This document shows, in pieces, positions 7,942 through 16,364 of a stretch of 64,000 bases of DNA. Source of the stretch: Bacteroidia bacterium (GTDB lineage Bacteria > Bacteroidota > Bacteroidia > J057); NCBI GenBank assembly GCA_022760475.1, contig JALEFZ010000055.1, forward strand, positions 434,001 to 498,000. The letters run 5' to 3'. Made by a program: the position numbers and the translations under genes. The first letter of the stretch is position 1. The number at the start of each line of letters is the position of its first letter. The notes below the pieces were generated by a model. The model made no database searches. It worked only from the letters and a program-made list of their open reading frames with translations, and had not been told where the DNA came from.

Positions 7942-9540
7942 TTATAGTTTAAACTTAGCCAATTGCTTACCGGTCTTATTGTCATGGGCATGTACAGTAC
8001 ATACCAGACAGCTATCAAAAGATCTGGCAACAAGTCCTACTTCTACAGGATCATGTGGATCTTCGATTTCAATACCAGTTAAAGCAGATTCGATAGGCCC
8101 TGCATTGTCATTGCTGTCATTCGGCCCTACATTCCAGGTAGTCGGAGCGATGATCTGATAGTTTTTGATCACTCCTTCCTTGATTTCGATCCAGTGTGCC
8201 AGTGCGCCACGAGCAGCTTCAGTAGCTCCCCATCCTATTCCATCTTTTTCTTCAGGCTTGATGTAGAATGGTGCGTCCAAGTCAATCTGAGATAGCCAAT
8301 CATTGATCATGGTATACAGTCTTGGGGCTTCATGTACACGTGCTAGTGAACGAGTAAAGACACTAGGGCCTTTGACTTTCATGATATCTGCAAACAGAGG
8401 ATCTTTGATCTGGTGGTCAAGGTTGGCAGGGTTGGCATTCATGATCACCCTTGCCAGAGGTCCTGCCTCAGCAGCGTGCTCCATGAAACGGGGGGCTTTG
8501 GCCCATGAGTACTTACCATCAAAATTGGTATTTTCAAGGATGGTGGAGTTGGTAGAACCCGTCGGTGCAGGCTCATCAAAGGGGTGCAAGGCATCAGCCT
8601 GGTTTTCATACCATGCATGCTTAACGTGCTCCATTACCTGACGGTGATCAGCTTCGTAGTACCTTTCACCATCCCAGAAACCGGAAGCACTGATAACTGC
8701 TTTATTTCTGCCTTCAATTGTAGGTTTCTGATAGAGGTCCTTGTGAAGGTAAGTTCCCCAAGCAAGGTATTTTCCAACACCCTGTCCGAAGGTATCCAGA
8801 CCAAATTCCAAACTTGCCCTGATAAATAAACCGAGGTCAGAATTGTATTGAGATTCATTTTCTTCTACCCAGGCCATCAGGTCATCCCAGCTTTGGACTT
8901 CCATATACCTTTCTATAGAGCAACCCAACCAAACAGTCTCTAGCCAATCATTTCTGAACTGGTTCATGATCGCATGGGCACGGGTAATGTCCTTCAAGGT
9001 AGGAGCAGACATCACTCCACCTGGAACCATATAGCTAGAGTGAGGCCACTGTCCACCGAAGAGGGCATAAACCTCAACTGGACGTCCGGAAGCGGTTACC
9101 CCTTTCTGGAATGAGGTTCCTACATAGGCAGCAAAACGCTTAACAACTTCCTGGTAAAGAGGCTTACTTGCGAATTTTTTATTGGCGAGGTCAGTAGCGA
9201 AAATTGCATAGAACCATCTTGGAATAGACTGTATGGTCTCAGTTGCCTGTCCAAGAGCTCTCAGCAAAAGGGCATTGGGCGGAAGCGTAGTTCCCCAGGC
9301 AGTATCCAGTGCTGAAGAGGCACAATAAAGATGAGATCCACCACAGATCCCACAGGCACGTGGGGTTACGATCAAGCCTGATTGTGGGTCCTTTCCAACG
9401 AGGATTTTTTCAAATCCCCTGTACATAGCTGCTTGTGTATGGGCACGGGTAACAACCCCGTTTTCCATGTATACCTTTACGTCGAGGTCTCCTTCCACTC
9501 GACCTACAGGTGATATATTTAATTCTTTAAAATTTGCCAT
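7942..9540 (-). CDS. hupL: [NiFe]-hydrogenase large subunit, group 2a
   Basis: Catalytic subunit (532 aa) that splits H2 at the NiFe(CN)2CO centre. The L1 motif R-A-C-G-I-C-G-G-S-H gives Cys63 and Cys66. The L2 motif D-S-C-L-V-C-T-V-H gives Cys511 and Cys514 near the C-terminus. Cleavage after His517 would remove the last 15 residues. The L2 form with D-S-C instead of D-P-C and the following A-H-D-N-K-T-G match cyanobacterial HupL-type (group 2a) enzymes. It lies 27 nt downstream of the small subunit gene. There is no membrane anchor or cytochrome b gene nearby, so the enzyme should be cytoplasmic or peripherally bound. Confidence 0.95.
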   Translation of the reverse strand: MANFKELNISPVGRVEGDLDVKVYMENGVVTRAHTQAAMYRGFEKILVGKDPQSGLIVTPRACGICGGSHLYCASSALDTAWGTTLPPNALLLRALGQATETIQSIPRWFYAIFATDLANKKFASKPLYQEVVKRFAAYVGTSFQKGVTASGRPVEVYALFGGQWPHSSYMVPGGVMSAPTLKDITRAHAIMNQFRNDWLETVWLGCSIERYMEVQSWDDLMAWVEENESQYNSDLGLFIRASLEFGLDTFGQGVGKYLAWGTYLHKDLYQKPTIEGRNKAVISASGFWDGERYYEADHRQVMEHVKHAWYENQADALHPFDEPAPTGSTNSTILENTNFDGKYSWAKAPRFMEHAAEAGPLARVIMNANPANLDHQIKDPLFADIMKVKGPSVFTRSLARVHEAPRLYTMINDWLSQIDLDAPFYIKPEEKDGIGWGATEAARGALAHWIEIKEGVIKNYQIIAPTTWNVGPNDSNDNAGPIESALTGIEIEDPHDPVEVGLVARSFDSCLVCTVHAHDNKTGKQLAKFKL

Positions 9541-9567
9541 TTTAAATGAGTTTGTATCGAATGATGC

Positions 9568-10533
9568 TTATTTGGATTTGCCGTAGTTGTCGGCAGATTC
9601 TGGGTTTCCAAGTACTTTTCCAACACCTGCCTTGAAGTAGTAAGCGAGCTTGCTTTCGCCCGGAGGAGTTTCTTTAGGCAAGAATCCGAGGTACTTCATG
9701 GTCTTGAAAACAGAGCCTTTTTTCAAATCGTGGTGTGGGAAGCCAGGTTCTGTACATCCCAGGCAGGGGTGATTGGCGCGGGTTTTACTGTTGTGGCGAT
9801 TCCATAGAATGCGGTTACAACTGGCATGTGTCATGGGCCCACGACATCCCACTTCGTAGAATAGACATCCACCCTTTTGACCGAAATTGCCATTTACCTT
9901 CTCGCTAAATGCCACTGCATTGGTACATCCATTCTGTACAAAGTCAGAGAAAAATGTCTTTGGCCTATGATAATCATCAATGAGAACATCCCCGATTCTT
10001 CCAACTGATATGGCTACTAGAATTTGGGTAATCCAATCCGGGTGAGCAGGACATCCAGGAATGTTGATCACAGGTAAACCACCTTTGGACACAAAGTCTG
10101 TTCCGAGGAAGCCTCCTTTATTTTTCTTGTGGAATTGCATCCCAGTAGATTCGGATGGGTTTGGTGGTACAGCAGGGATGCCTCCGTAGGTCGCACAATC
10201 ACCGATTGCCACTACAAATTGAGCAGCGTCCGCCAATTCACGTACCCAATCCATCATGGGACGGTCAGCAAAATAGTTCATTTTTCCAGTTCCGTTAGGA
10301 CCCTGGACAATCGAACCCTCGAATACAAAAATGTCAAGTTGAGTTTCGCCTTTGATGCAGCTGTTTAACAGGTCGGAAACCTGATGACCGATTTCAAGAC
10401 CCACAGTTGGGTGCCACAATATATTGATGCCAAAGTCTGTGATTAACTCTACAACAGTAGGTTCCTCAGCATCCAGGAAAGACATGGTGTTGCCACTACA
10501 TGCCCCTCCCTGTAGCCATAATACGTTAGCCAT
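9568..10533 (-). CDS. hupS: [NiFe]-hydrogenase small subunit, group 2a
   Basis: Iron-sulfur electron-transfer subunit (321 aa). It starts directly with M-A-N-V-L-W-L-Q-G-G-A-C-S-G-N-T, without a Tat signal, as in cyanobacterial HupS and mycobacterial HucS. Cysteines are at 12, 113 and 161 (proximal cluster), 203, 223 and 230 (distal, with a His near 189) and 239, 257 and 260 (medial). The usual second proximal ligand is absent: C12-x-x-C is C12-S-G-N15 here. There is no C-terminal membrane helix. A 158-nt gap upstream, holding a palindrome, is the likely site of a separate hupSL promoter. Confidence 0.95.
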   Translation of the reverse strand: MANVLWLQGGACSGNTMSFLDAEEPTVVELITDFGINILWHPTVGLEIGHQVSDLLNSCIKGETQLDIFVFEGSIVQGPNGTGKMNYFADRPMMDWVRELADAAQFVVAIGDCATYGGIPAVPPNPSESTGMQFHKKNKGGFLGTDFVSKGGLPVINIPGCPAHPDWITQILVAISVGRIGDVLIDDYHRPKTFFSDFVQNGCTNAVAFSEKVNGNFGQKGGCLFYEVGCRGPMTHASCNRILWNRHNSKTRANHPCLGCTEPGFPHHDLKKGSVFKTMKYLGFLPKETPPGESKLAYYFKAGVGKVLGNPESADNYGKSK

Positions 10534-10612
10534 AGCGAGAGTAGGTTAGAATAATAAATTAATATATGTAGATGTTAATTTATGAAAAAAGATGCATATG
10601 CTCAAGCCATGA

Positions 10613-10630
10613 TTAGAAAATCTTTTCTAA
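10613..10630. promoter_or_regulatory. 18-bp palindrome upstream of hupS, candidate TetR operator
   Basis: TTAGAAAA-TC-TTTTCTAA has perfect 8-bp arms. It sits 80-97 nt upstream of the hupS start, in the only sizeable gap around the structural genes, and next to the TetR-family gene. Size and symmetry fit a TetR-family operator. Confidence 0.5.
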
Positions 10631-10691
10631 AACAGCTTATTAAGAATGAGTCTAAATCAAAAATGCAGTTTAGAGAAATATAAGGACTATT

Positions 10692-11336
10692 TTATTCGGA
10701 GTGATCTTTGTCAGTCTTTAACCTCACTCTCTGTTCAAGAAGTACCAACAGCTCCTCCTGCCCAGACTCACTCAGGTAGGGCTTAAGCAATTGCCAACAA
10801 AAGGAAGATAGGGACTTGCTGTGTTTAGGCTTTGGGCTTGTCCATGTGATTTTCTTTGCTGGCCATGAATTGATTTGTTCTACCAGTAGAGAAGCTAAAA
10901 ATTCCATTTGGTCGTCTGCCATGCTTTTCATGGCCCCTCTGGCGACGTTAAACCTTAACATTTCCTTAATCAGGAGAAATTGCCATTGGAAGAATTGTTG
11001 GATTTGCTCAAAAATGTCAGGAAATGCCCTTTTGATCTCTACCAGGTCGGAAAAGAAAAAGCTGTATTCTGCCTGCATGCTTTCTCCCTCTGTGAATATG
11101 CGGTCCATGGTTGCGAAAATTGGGGTATGGCGAAATTCAATGAGGGTCTCTTTGAGGCGGTTTTCCCATTCGTCATAAATTCCTTTGACGATTGCTTCCT
11201 TATTTTTGAAGTGGTAGGCAATATTTCCTACTGAGATGATGGTATCATCAGAGATGTGCTGTAGGCGCACATTCACAAAGCCATTTTCATTGAAAAGGCG
11301 TTTGGCAGCATGTAAGATTTTGGCTTTGTTTTTCAT
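10692..11336 (-). CDS. TetR/AcrR-family transcriptional regulator
   Basis: A 214-aa regulator. Residues 1-55 form the DNA-binding domain (I-L-H-A-A-K-R-L-F-N-E-N-G-F...I-S-V-G-N-I-A-Y-H-F-K-N-K-E-A), the typical TetR helix-turn-helix followed by Y-H-F-x-x-K-E. The helical C-terminal part, with several Trp and Phe, would bind an unknown ligand. The gene lies inside the hydrogenase block, directly upstream of hupSL and in the same direction, and the hupS leader carries a palindrome. It is the best local candidate for hydrogenase control; the inducing signal is not evident. Confidence 0.85.
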   Translation of the reverse strand: MKNKAKILHAAKRLFNENGFVNVRLQHISDDTIISVGNIAYHFKNKEAIVKGIYDEWENRLKETLIEFRHTPIFATMDRIFTEGESMQAEYSFFFSDLVEIKRAFPDIFEQIQQFFQWQFLLIKEMLRFNVARGAMKSMADDQMEFLASLLVEQINSWPAKKITWTSPKPKHSKSLSSFCWQLLKPYLSESGQEELLVLLEQRVRLKTDKDHSE

Positions 11337-11400
11337 GAATAGTTTTGAGCCTCTTGTGCATTGAGGTACAAAATTAATGGATGATCATGAAAAAGCCTGT

Positions 11401-11949
11401 TTATTTCTTGTTGAGTACCTCTTTAATTTTTTGAGCGCGCTCATAATCTTCCTTTTCAAGGGCTTCATCCAGGAGATTTTTTAATTCCTTGACGGAGTAG
11501 TCCTCTAATGGCCTGACACCCTTCGGCAGGGCTTTGACGGCATCGTTGGTAAAGCCTGCTTCTTCAAGCACCGCTTCATAAGTGTATATTTTGCAAGGTT
11601 TTCTTATGGCTAATGCTATGGCATCCGAGCTTCTAGCGTCAATTCTTTCAGGAATGCCGTTGTTGTTGATCACCAGTTCCGCAATAAACACGTCGTCGCG
11701 CAGTTCTGAAATGACAACCTCAATTAGCTGGGTTTGGCCCCTTTCCAGGATTTGAAGCATTAGGTCATGGGTAAGTGGTCGTGTGATTTCGAGTTTTTCC
11801 AGTGCGATGGCAATGGCTTGTGCTTCAAATGGACCTATGATGATGGGAATTCTGCGATCTCCATTTACCTCCTCGAGGATCAATGCAAAATTCCCCTGAC
11901 TTGAGTTACTTTTTGATAGGGCAATGATACTGAGTTCCTTTTTAACCAT
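11401..11949 (-). CDS. Bifunctional nuclease (DUF151) with C-terminal UVR motif
   Basis: A 182-aa protein. Residues 1-130 are the bifunctional nuclease domain (R-R-I-P-I-I-I-G-P-F-E-A-Q-A-I-A; later I-D-A-R-S-S-D-A-I-A-L-A-I-R). The last 35 residues are a UVR-like motif (L-K-N-L-L-D-E-A-L-E-K-E-D-Y-E-R-A). Such proteins are common single-copy genes in Bacteroidota, and DNase/RNase activity has been assigned to plant and bacterial relatives. Its presence within a hydrogenase operon is unexpected. The start overlaps the preceding 77-aa gene by 8 nt, so it is co-transcribed. Confidence 0.9.
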   Translation of the reverse strand: MVKKELSIIALSKSNSSQGNFALILEEVNGDRRIPIIIGPFEAQAIAIALEKLEITRPLTHDLMLQILERGQTQLIEVVISELRDDVFIAELVINNNGIPERIDARSSDAIALAIRKPCKIYTYEAVLEEAGFTNDAVKALPKGVRPLEDYSVKELKNLLDEALEKEDYERAQKIKEVLNKK

Positions 11950-12175
11950 AATTTAACTGGATATCTTGTTTGATGAATTCGCAAAGGCTTTCCACGCCAC
12001 CAAAAGGGCCAACCACCTGCCCTTCATGTAAAAGTTTAAAGAGATTGGGGCCTTCTATTTCAATCAGGTAGTTATACTTTAAATGAAAGAATTTGCCCTC
12101 AATCTTTTCTATTTCTATGCTATAATGCTTGAGGCCAAATTGCAAAAAATCCCTGTGATTGATATTGGATTCCAT
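11942..12175 (-). CDS. Hypothetical protein, hydrogenase cluster (77 aa)
   Basis: A small soluble protein without a recognised family. It has alternating strands (H-Y-S-I-E-I-E-K-I-E-G-K-F-F-H-L-K-Y-N-Y) and a C-terminal amphipathic helix. It sits 6 nt downstream of the Ni-transporter gene and overlaps the nuclease start by 8 nt, which supports it as a real gene. Function unknown. Confidence 0.6.
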   Translation of the reverse strand: MESNINHRDFLQFGLKHYSIEIEKIEGKFFHLKYNYLIEIEGPNLFKLLHEGQVVGPFGGVESLCEFIKQDIQLNYG

Positions 12176-12181
12176 GATAAA

Positions 12182-12784
12182 TTATATGAATCTTAATAGA
12201 ATGTGGACGCCATATCCAACACACAGGATTGAAGCTATCCATACAAATATTCTCTTCCTTTGTTCGAAAAAACTTCCCTTAAGAATCGGAAGCCTCAACA
12301 GGATGGCAGCTACAGCCATGCCCAAGGCCGAACCTATGCCAAACAGACTCAAATAGGCAATCATTTCCCATTTGCTTTCCAGATCCGCCATGACCAACAA
12401 TATCAATCCCCCACTTCCAGCAAGACCATGTACAAGTCCTATGCCATAGGCTTCTCTGTCATGGGAATGAGTTACGGCCTTTGCTTCTCTTTTGTAGGAT
12501 GCCCAAAGCCTGTAAACTCCAAGGAGGATGAGCATAATTCCAACGAAAATCTCCAAAAAGTCAAAATATTCCTTGAGTACATGGACCTGAAAGATCAGGA
12601 ACAATAATCCCATGATGAAAATGGTCGAAGTGTGGCCTAAGCCCCAGATAAAACCATTAGAGAGTACCTGTTGGTTAGACTTTGATTTGGATACTAGGGT
12701 TGATACGGCAAGGATGTGATCGGCTTCGAATGCGTGCCCAAATCCAATAACTGCTGCAAATAATAGGGGGAAAGTTTCTTCCAT
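12182..12784 (-). CDS. NicO/RcnA-type nickel-cobalt transporter-like protein
   Basis: A 200-aa membrane protein with about six helices. The first helix carries G-H-A-F-E-A-D-H, matching the HX4DH nickel-recognition motif of the NiCoT/RcnA superfamily, and a second His-rich site follows (G-L-G-H-T-S; T-H-S-H-D-R in a loop). The likely role is to supply nickel for HypAB-dependent insertion into the large subunit; the operon position supports uptake, but direction of transport cannot be read from the sequence. It lies 6 nt downstream of the NHL gene. Confidence 0.8.
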   Translation of the reverse strand: MEETFPLLFAAVIGFGHAFEADHILAVSTLVSKSKSNQQVLSNGFIWGLGHTSTIFIMGLLFLIFQVHVLKEYFDFLEIFVGIMLILLGVYRLWASYKREAKAVTHSHDREAYGIGLVHGLAGSGGLILLVMADLESKWEMIAYLSLFGIGSALGMAVAAILLRLPILKGSFFEQRKRIFVWIASILCVGYGVHILLRFI

Positions 12785-12790
12785 GTGATC

Positions 12791-13891
12791 CTAAAAATTC
12801 AGATAGTTCAAAATAATGCGGTGGTTACCTGTATCTGCTGTTGCCAGTATTTGACCTTCAATAGATAATGAGAAAGGCCAGTAATAGCTCGCTTCGGTGC
12901 TCCATATGCTGTTTTTGTTTTCACTCCCTGTTTGGAAATTGTCCTGACCCAAAAGATCGCTTGCCGGGTGATTGTTTGAGGAAGGAATTTCAGGATGCCA
13001 CAAAATTCTGCTATTTCCGGTATCTGCAATCCAGATGCCATCTTTATAAAAGCAAGAGTCATAGCACCAATTTAAGGTGTGGGCTTCAGGAAACCATCCA
13101 TATTGGTTTTGTCCATTTTCGTCAAAACTGCCTTGACCAAAAATCAGGTCTGCTTTTTTTGTTAAGCCATCCTTCCAGTCATGCCAAAATAGGACACGGT
13201 AATATTGGGTATCCGTAATGGCCATTTGACCCTTAGGGGAAATCTTTACCGAGTATGGCCAGATGGCGTCATTGTGGTCATAGTCTCTGTCATTAAAACT
13301 AGGTTTGCCAATCAATCCATCTGCCGGGGCAAAATTCTGGTCTGGAATCTTTTCAAAATAGAGTACTCGTCGATTGCCTGTATCCGCAATCCAGAGTGAT
13401 TTTCCATCAGAAAATACCCCATAAGGCCAGTTCAAAGAGTTTTTTGTAGGGGGATGAGCGATTCCTTTTACATTGGGTTCGCTGGAATGGAAATCTGGCT
13501 GGCCAAGTACGACGTCTGCAGGTTGGCCATCATGTTCTGGAAAACTTTTCCAAATGAGGACCCTGTGGTTCCAGGCATCTGCCACGATGAGTTGTTCTCC
13601 ATCTGTCCAAATGCCCGAAGGGTAAAGCAGGGTAGAGGCAGTAACCTTGCCTCCTGCGTTTCTCCCTACACCTGAGGCAGATGCTTGGCCAAGTGTAACA
13701 TCAGGCTTTTGAAAAGTGGACAGAGGAAGGTTTTTCCATATGAAGACCCTGTTTTGTCCGGTATCACTGACCAACAGCTGCTTATTTTTGATGATCACCC
13801 CTCTTGGTGCCAGTAGGGGATTATCCTCCTCTCCTTGAAAGACTTCGACTTTCGAAATCAGCCTTCGGTTTAAAATTGTATTCGTCTTCAT
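12791..13891 (-). CDS. NHL-repeat beta-propeller protein, cytoplasmic
   Basis: A 366-aa protein with about six NHL-type repeats, each ending in a version of A-D-T-G-N-x-R-V-L (V-S-D-T-G-Q-N-R-V, V-A-D-A-W-N-H-R-V, I-A-D-T-G-N-R-R-V, I-T-D-T-Q-Y-Y-R-V, I-A-D-T-G-N-S-R-I, T-A-D-T-G-N-H-R-I). Repeats are linked by A-D-x-x-L-G-Q segments. There is no signal peptide, so it should share the cytoplasm with the hydrogenase. It is packed between hypE (3-nt gap) and the Ni transporter. A binding scaffold for hydrogenase or its electron acceptor is plausible by context only. Confidence 0.8.
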   Translation of the reverse strand: MKTNTILNRRLISKVEVFQGEEDNPLLAPRGVIIKNKQLLVSDTGQNRVFIWKNLPLSTFQKPDVTLGQASASGVGRNAGGKVTASTLLYPSGIWTDGEQLIVADAWNHRVLIWKSFPEHDGQPADVVLGQPDFHSSEPNVKGIAHPPTKNSLNWPYGVFSDGKSLWIADTGNRRVLYFEKIPDQNFAPADGLIGKPSFNDRDYDHNDAIWPYSVKISPKGQMAITDTQYYRVLFWHDWKDGLTKKADLIFGQGSFDENGQNQYGWFPEAHTLNWCYDSCFYKDGIWIADTGNSRILWHPEIPSSNNHPASDLLGQDNFQTGSENKNSIWSTEASYYWPFSLSIEGQILATADTGNHRIILNYLNF

Positions 13892-13894
13892 AAG

Positions 13895-14953
13895 TTAACA
13901 GATTCTTGGAAGTTGTTCTCCTACTAGCATATGGACCACCCGCTTGCCCCCGATGCCACTGTGGAGAATAACCTGTGATGGATGTTCCTCGACCACTTCA
14001 CCTACCAGAGAAGCCTGTTCAAATCCATCGATATTTTTTAAAAAATCTTCTACTTCTTCACCCTTGCTGCCTGCTACAATGGCGATGAAAACACCTTCAT
14101 TGGCTACATAAAGAGGATCAAGACCGAGAAGTTCACAACCTCCTCTGACTTCATCCAGCATGGGGATTTTGTGCCCTTTCAGGTCAATTCCGATTTTCTG
14201 GGAACTGGCTACCTCATTAAGGCTGGAAGCTACGCCTCCCCTGGTTGGATCTCTGAAAAACTTGATATGCTCGTCAAATTCCTCTATCAGTGCCAGGGTT
14301 GCAGCATTGAGTGGCTGAGAATCCGAAGTCAGGCTTGTGCCAAATTGAAGGCCTTCCCTCTGTGACATAATGGCAATGCCATGGGTCGCAATGGGTCCAC
14401 TCAATATTACCTTATCGCCTTTTTGGATTCGAGTGGCATCGATTTTTGCTTTTGGATGAATGGCACCAATACCTGAAGTATTGATGAAAATCTTATCCCC
14501 TTTGCCCCTTTCAACGACTTTGGTGTCTCCTGTTACAACCTTTACCCCTGCTTGTTGAGTAGCGTGTTTGATAGAATGAAGAATCTCCCACAATTCCTCC
14601 ATGTTAAGGCCTTCTTCAATGATAAAAGCCAGGGAGATATATTGGGGAGTAGCTCCACTCATGGCGAGGTCATTGACCGTACCATGGATGGCCAGGTCGC
14701 CAATGTTTCCTCCAGGGAAAAAAATAGGTGAAATCACAAAGCTATCAGTGGTGAAAGCCATTGGACCATTCATTTCCAAAAATGCTCCATCGTGCCGTTT
14801 ATCCAGAATTGGATTTTGGAGTACGTCCAAGATTACCTTGTCTAACAGCTGATTGGTTAGTAGCCCACCACTTCCATGTCCAAGGGTAATGATGTCAAAA
14901 TCTAGTTTGGGCATTGGACAGCTTAGGCTCATTCTAAGGTTTGGATTGCTCAT
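13895..14953 (-). CDS. hypE: Hydrogenase maturation factor HypE
   Basis: HypE (352 aa) dehydrates the carbamoyl group received from HypF to thiocyanate on its C-terminal Cys, the source of the active-site CN ligands. The PurM-like fold shows I-T-L-G-H-G-S-G-G near residue 20, F-T-T-D-S-F-V-I near 69, and G-G-N-I-G-D-L-A-I-H-G-T-V-N-D-L. The protein ends in the obligatory P-R-I-C. Its start overlaps the end of hypD by 4 nt. Confidence 0.97.
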   Translation of the reverse strand: MSNPNLRMSLSCPMPKLDFDIITLGHGSGGLLTNQLLDKVILDVLQNPILDKRHDGAFLEMNGPMAFTTDSFVISPIFFPGGNIGDLAIHGTVNDLAMSGATPQYISLAFIIEEGLNMEELWEILHSIKHATQQAGVKVVTGDTKVVERGKGDKIFINTSGIGAIHPKAKIDATRIQKGDKVILSGPIATHGIAIMSQREGLQFGTSLTSDSQPLNAATLALIEEFDEHIKFFRDPTRGGVASSLNEVASSQKIGIDLKGHKIPMLDEVRGGCELLGLDPLYVANEGVFIAIVAGSKGEEVEDFLKNIDGFEQASLVGEVVEEHPSQVILHSGIGGKRVVHMLVGEQLPRIC

Positions 14954-16062
14954 ACGCCTACACTTTCCATTTGATTGAGGGTATTAGAGAAATTATAATA
15001 AGCCGCACATGCACCTTCTGAACTAACCATAGGTGCTCCCAACGGATTCTGAGGGGTACATTTCTTGCCAAACGCCGGGCATTGTTGTGGCTTGATGATG
15101 CCTTTGAGGACTTGCCCTGCCATACATTCTGCTGGCTCTTCAACCTTCCCTACCTGGATGTCAAATTTCTTATTGGCATCGTACTTTGCGAATACTTCCT
15201 TTACCTCGTATCCACTCATGGGGATGTTTCCAATTCCTCTCCAAGCTCGGTCGCCTTCTTCGAATACCTGGAAAATGACATCCATGGCGGCTGGATTTCC
15301 TTCGGCTTTTACTACTCGACTGTATTGGTTTTCCAGGATTGCAACCCCGGCTTCCAACTGCCGAACCGTCATCAGTATACCCTGGAGGATGTCTACAGGT
15401 TCAAAACCTGTTATGACAATGGGGACATTGTATTTTTCTACAATAGGGCCATACTCTGAGATACCCATGATGGTACACACATGACCTGCTGCTAGAAACG
15501 CATCTATATGGCTTTCTTCGTCATTGATGACAGCTTCCATTGCTGGTGGCACCAATACATGGGAAGTCAATATGGAATAATTCTCGACCCTCTGTCTGTG
15601 GGCATGAAGGACTGAAAGGGCATTGGCTGGAGCGGTTGTCTCAAAACCTACTGCGAAGAAGACGATCTCCTTATCAGGATTCTCTTGAGCCAGCTTTATG
15701 GCTTCCAATGGCGAATAGAGTATTCGGATATCTGCACCTTCAGCCTTTGCTTGCAGCATGCTTTTTTCACTACCGGGTACACGCAGCATATCCCCAAAAG
15801 AACACAGGATGACATTTTCCTGTGCAGCGAGGAAAAGTGCCTTGTCTATCTGTTCAAGTGGAGTCACGCAGACAGGGCATCCTGGGCCATGGATCATGGT
15901 GATTTTATCGGGAAGTACATTGACGATGCCGTGCTTGACAAGGCTATGGGTTTGGCCTCCGCATACTTCCATGATTGACCATGGGCGGGTAACAGTCTTT
16001 TTTATTTCTTCCAGATACTGAAGTGCCAATTCTGGATCCCTGTATTCAGATAAGAATTTCAT
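14950..16062 (-). CDS. hypD: Hydrogenase maturation factor HypD
   Basis: HypD, with HypC, is the iron-sulfur scaffold on which Fe(CN)2CO is built. The start at 16062 (M-K-F-L-S-E-Y-R-D-P) is chosen because it fits the family N-terminus and lies 4 nt after the hypC stop; an ATG at 16131 would run back into hypC. The 370-aa product shows M-E-V-C-G-G-Q-T-H, H-G-P-G-C-P-V-C-V-T-P and a C-terminal Cys set (C-M-A-G-Q, C-P-A-F-G-K-K-C, G-A-C-A-A-Y-Y). It is complete. Confidence 0.96.
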   Translation of the reverse strand: MKFLSEYRDPELALQYLEEIKKTVTRPWSIMEVCGGQTHSLVKHGIVNVLPDKITMIHGPGCPVCVTPLEQIDKALFLAAQENVILCSFGDMLRVPGSEKSMLQAKAEGADIRILYSPLEAIKLAQENPDKEIVFFAVGFETTAPANALSVLHAHRQRVENYSILTSHVLVPPAMEAVINDEESHIDAFLAAGHVCTIMGISEYGPIVEKYNVPIVITGFEPVDILQGILMTVRQLEAGVAILENQYSRVVKAEGNPAAMDVIFQVFEEGDRAWRGIGNIPMSGYEVKEVFAKYDANKKFDIQVGKVEEPAECMAGQVLKGIIKPQQCPAFGKKCTPQNPLGAPMVSSEGACAAYYNFSNTLNQMESVGV

Positions 16063-16066
16063 TTGC

Positions 16067-16354
16067 TTAGGATTTATAGGTGGATGGGTCCGGGAGTTGA
16101 TCTTTGATCTCTTGAAGGTCTTCGAGTTCACCTATTTGTTCGAGGTAGACAAATGTTTTTTTTGCTTCTTCCTCGTCAACGATGCTAATGGCGACGCCAA
16201 CATGGACCAATACATAGTCGCCTACCTTGGCGGTAGGGACCATCTCTAGGCTTGCTTCCTTCATGATCCCTCCGAAGGAGACTTGAGCCATTTTGACTTT
16301 GCCGTCAAATTTGGTCTCAATGCTTTTAATTTTACCGGGGACTGCGAGACACAT
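16067..16354 (-). CDS. hypC: Hydrogenase maturation chaperone HypC
   Basis: HypC (95 aa) carries the iron centre from HypD to the large subunit. It begins with the invariant M-C-L-A-V-P-G, where Cys2 is the functional residue, and has G-D-Y-V-L-V-H-V-G-V-A-I at residues 46-57. The C-terminal tail is acidic. It follows hypF by 10 nt and precedes hypD by 4 nt. Confidence 0.96.
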   Translation of the reverse strand: MCLAVPGKIKSIETKFDGKVKMAQVSFGGIMKEASLEMVPTAKVGDYVLVHVGVAISIVDEEEAKKTFVYLEQIGELEDLQEIKDQLPDPSTYKS

Positions 16355-16364
16355 ATCTTATATG

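Noticed and set aside
8303-8858. Antisense frames within hupL
   Set aside because: They are opposite-strand or out-of-frame shadows of a well conserved gene.
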